Origin: Nitrospirae bacterium CG1_02_44_142
Lineage (GTDB): Bacteria; Nitrospirota; Thermodesulfovibrionia; Thermodesulfovibrionales; UBA1546
Length of the DNA: 6,313 nucleotides
NCBI GenBank assembly: GCA_001871685.1
Contig: MNVK01000032.1
Location: forward strand, 1-6,313
Direction: 5' to 3'
This document shows, piece after piece, positions 5,880-6,313 of this stretch; the first letter of the stretch is position 1; every line of letters begins with the position of its first letter. Under the pieces are notes generated by a model. The model searched no databases, had not been told where the DNA came from, and saw only the letters and a program-made list of their open reading frames with translations. Both the position numbers and the translations under genes were made by a program.

Positions 5880-6021
5880 AAGGAAAGGTGTTGAAATAAA
5901 AGGATTTTTAATTTGGGATGGGATGACATGCTGTTTCAGATTGGAACTGTGGTGAACGCTTTAAAGCAGAACTCAGATTCTTAAAACCAGAATGGAAAAT
6001 CTAAAAGATGAAAGAAAATAG

Positions 6022-6064
6022 TTCAGAAGCCGGCATGATAATTACTTATCCAGCGGACTTCTGA
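6022..6064 (-). other. hairpin at the 3' end of the integrase remnant, possible weak terminator
   Basis: TCAGAAG (6022-6028) and CTTCTGA (6058-6064) are inverted repeats; with a one-base bulge the pairing continues through CCG. On the minus strand the hairpin spans the last codons of the integrase and is followed by a moderately T-rich stretch (ACTATTTTCTTTC). It could end integrase transcription, but it lacks a proper U-tract. Confidence 0.35.
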
Positions 6065-6313
6065 CACCCAAAATATTATTTGTCGCAACATGGGTATAGA
6101 TCATTGCAGTTTGGATGCCTGCTGTGACCCAATAATTCCTGAATCGTCCTGATATCATAGCCATATTTCAAACAGATGGGTAGCAAGCTGTGGCGACGCG
6201 TGTGGGCAGATGCATGCTTGGAAATGCCTGCCTTAGGATTTCTTCTGATATGGCATTTTTCAAAAATCCAGCGGGCTTTTCGTCTCTTTGATGGTCTTGC
6301 TCGGCACACAATG
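6042..6313 (-). pseudogene. intI: integron integrase (IntI) C-terminal remnant, multiply frameshifted
   Basis: Tyrosine recombinase of the integron class, recognised from pieces in three minus-strand frames read in order. These are VPSKTIK (6307-6287), RDEKPAGFLKNAISEEILRQA (to about 6225, the IntI-specific region), KAGISKHASAHTRRHS (6234-6187), ATHLFE (6184-6167), YGYDIRTIQELLGHS (6165-6121) and IQTAMIYTHVATNNILGVRSPLDK with stop 6044-6042. HxxR, LGH and the catalytic Tyr (codon 6098-6096) are visible, and GVRSPLD is a typical IntI ending. Lesions are a lost base near 6287, a small deletion near 6225-6234, a lost base near 6185, an extra A near 6166 and an extra G near 6118. In the HxxR box the usual HTLRHS has become HTRRHS. 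The N-terminal part lies outside the window, and so would any attI or cassette array. The enzyme cannot be functional as written. Confidence 0.88.

Noticed and set aside
6018..6064. attC-like recombination site at the end of intI
   Set aside because: The inverted repeat lacks the RYYYAAC / GTTRRRY core pair and lies at the 3' end of intI, not on the attI/cassette side.

Overview
The window looks like a bacterial chromosome segment of moderate, slightly AT-leaning composition. It holds a partly decayed metabolic pair on the plus strand, a transporter and a five-gene stress/transport operon on the minus strand, and the tail of a dead integron integrase at the right edge. The mix suggests an uncultivated, probably anaerobic Nitrospirota- or Desulfobacterota-like bacterium: glycerate 2-kinase beside a mannosyl-3-phosphoglycerate-type phosphatase, Usp and TauE/SafE proteins, a sigma-54-like promoter and an environmental-type IntI. 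This assignment is inferred from gene content only.

Left part (1-1600, plus strand). The C-terminal portion of a MOFRL-family glycerate 2-kinase enters from the left edge and overlaps a HAD-family mannosyl-3-phosphoglycerate phosphatase gene by an ATGA start/stop. Both reading frames are broken once. The kinase has lost a non-triplet number of bases inside its conserved GGET...KG segment. The phosphatase is shifted next to three tandem copies of the heptamer TTCAAAA and an A6 run. If the sequence is correct, both steps of a presumed glycerate / glycosylglycerate (compatible-solute) module are damaged.

Middle (1634-2791, minus strand). An intact CPA2-type cation:proton antiporter converges on the phosphatase. 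Its start codon lies directly behind a TATAAT box with no visible ribosome-binding site, so a leaderless or very short-leader mRNA is possible. A strong intrinsic terminator (2828-2869) separates it from the operon upstream.

Operon (5825 down to 2889, minus strand). In transcription order: (1) a degenerate Usp-fold protein without the usual ATP-binding glycine motif; (2) a 61-residue protein repeating a helical motif found inside protein 1; (3) an 86-residue protein with two membrane segments; (4) a 12-TM-scale TauE/SafE (TSUP) permease; (5) a tandem-domain Usp with both ATP-binding motifs intact. Genes are separated by 1 to 22 nt and mostly have good Shine-Dalgarno sequences. A sigma-54-like element (5863-5879) lies upstream, and its predicted start site falls at the edge of four tandem 8-bp repeats (5820-5851). 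The layout suggests co-regulated anion (sulfite, sulfonate or similar) export with nucleotide- or stress-responsive partners. The repeated motif and the small membrane protein are the least explained parts.

Right edge (6042-6313, minus strand). The C-terminal part of an integron integrase (IntI) is recognisable in three frames, with about five small indels and one substitution in the HxxR box. It still ends with the typical IntI tail GVRSPLD. The rest of the gene, and any attI or cassettes, would lie beyond the right edge.
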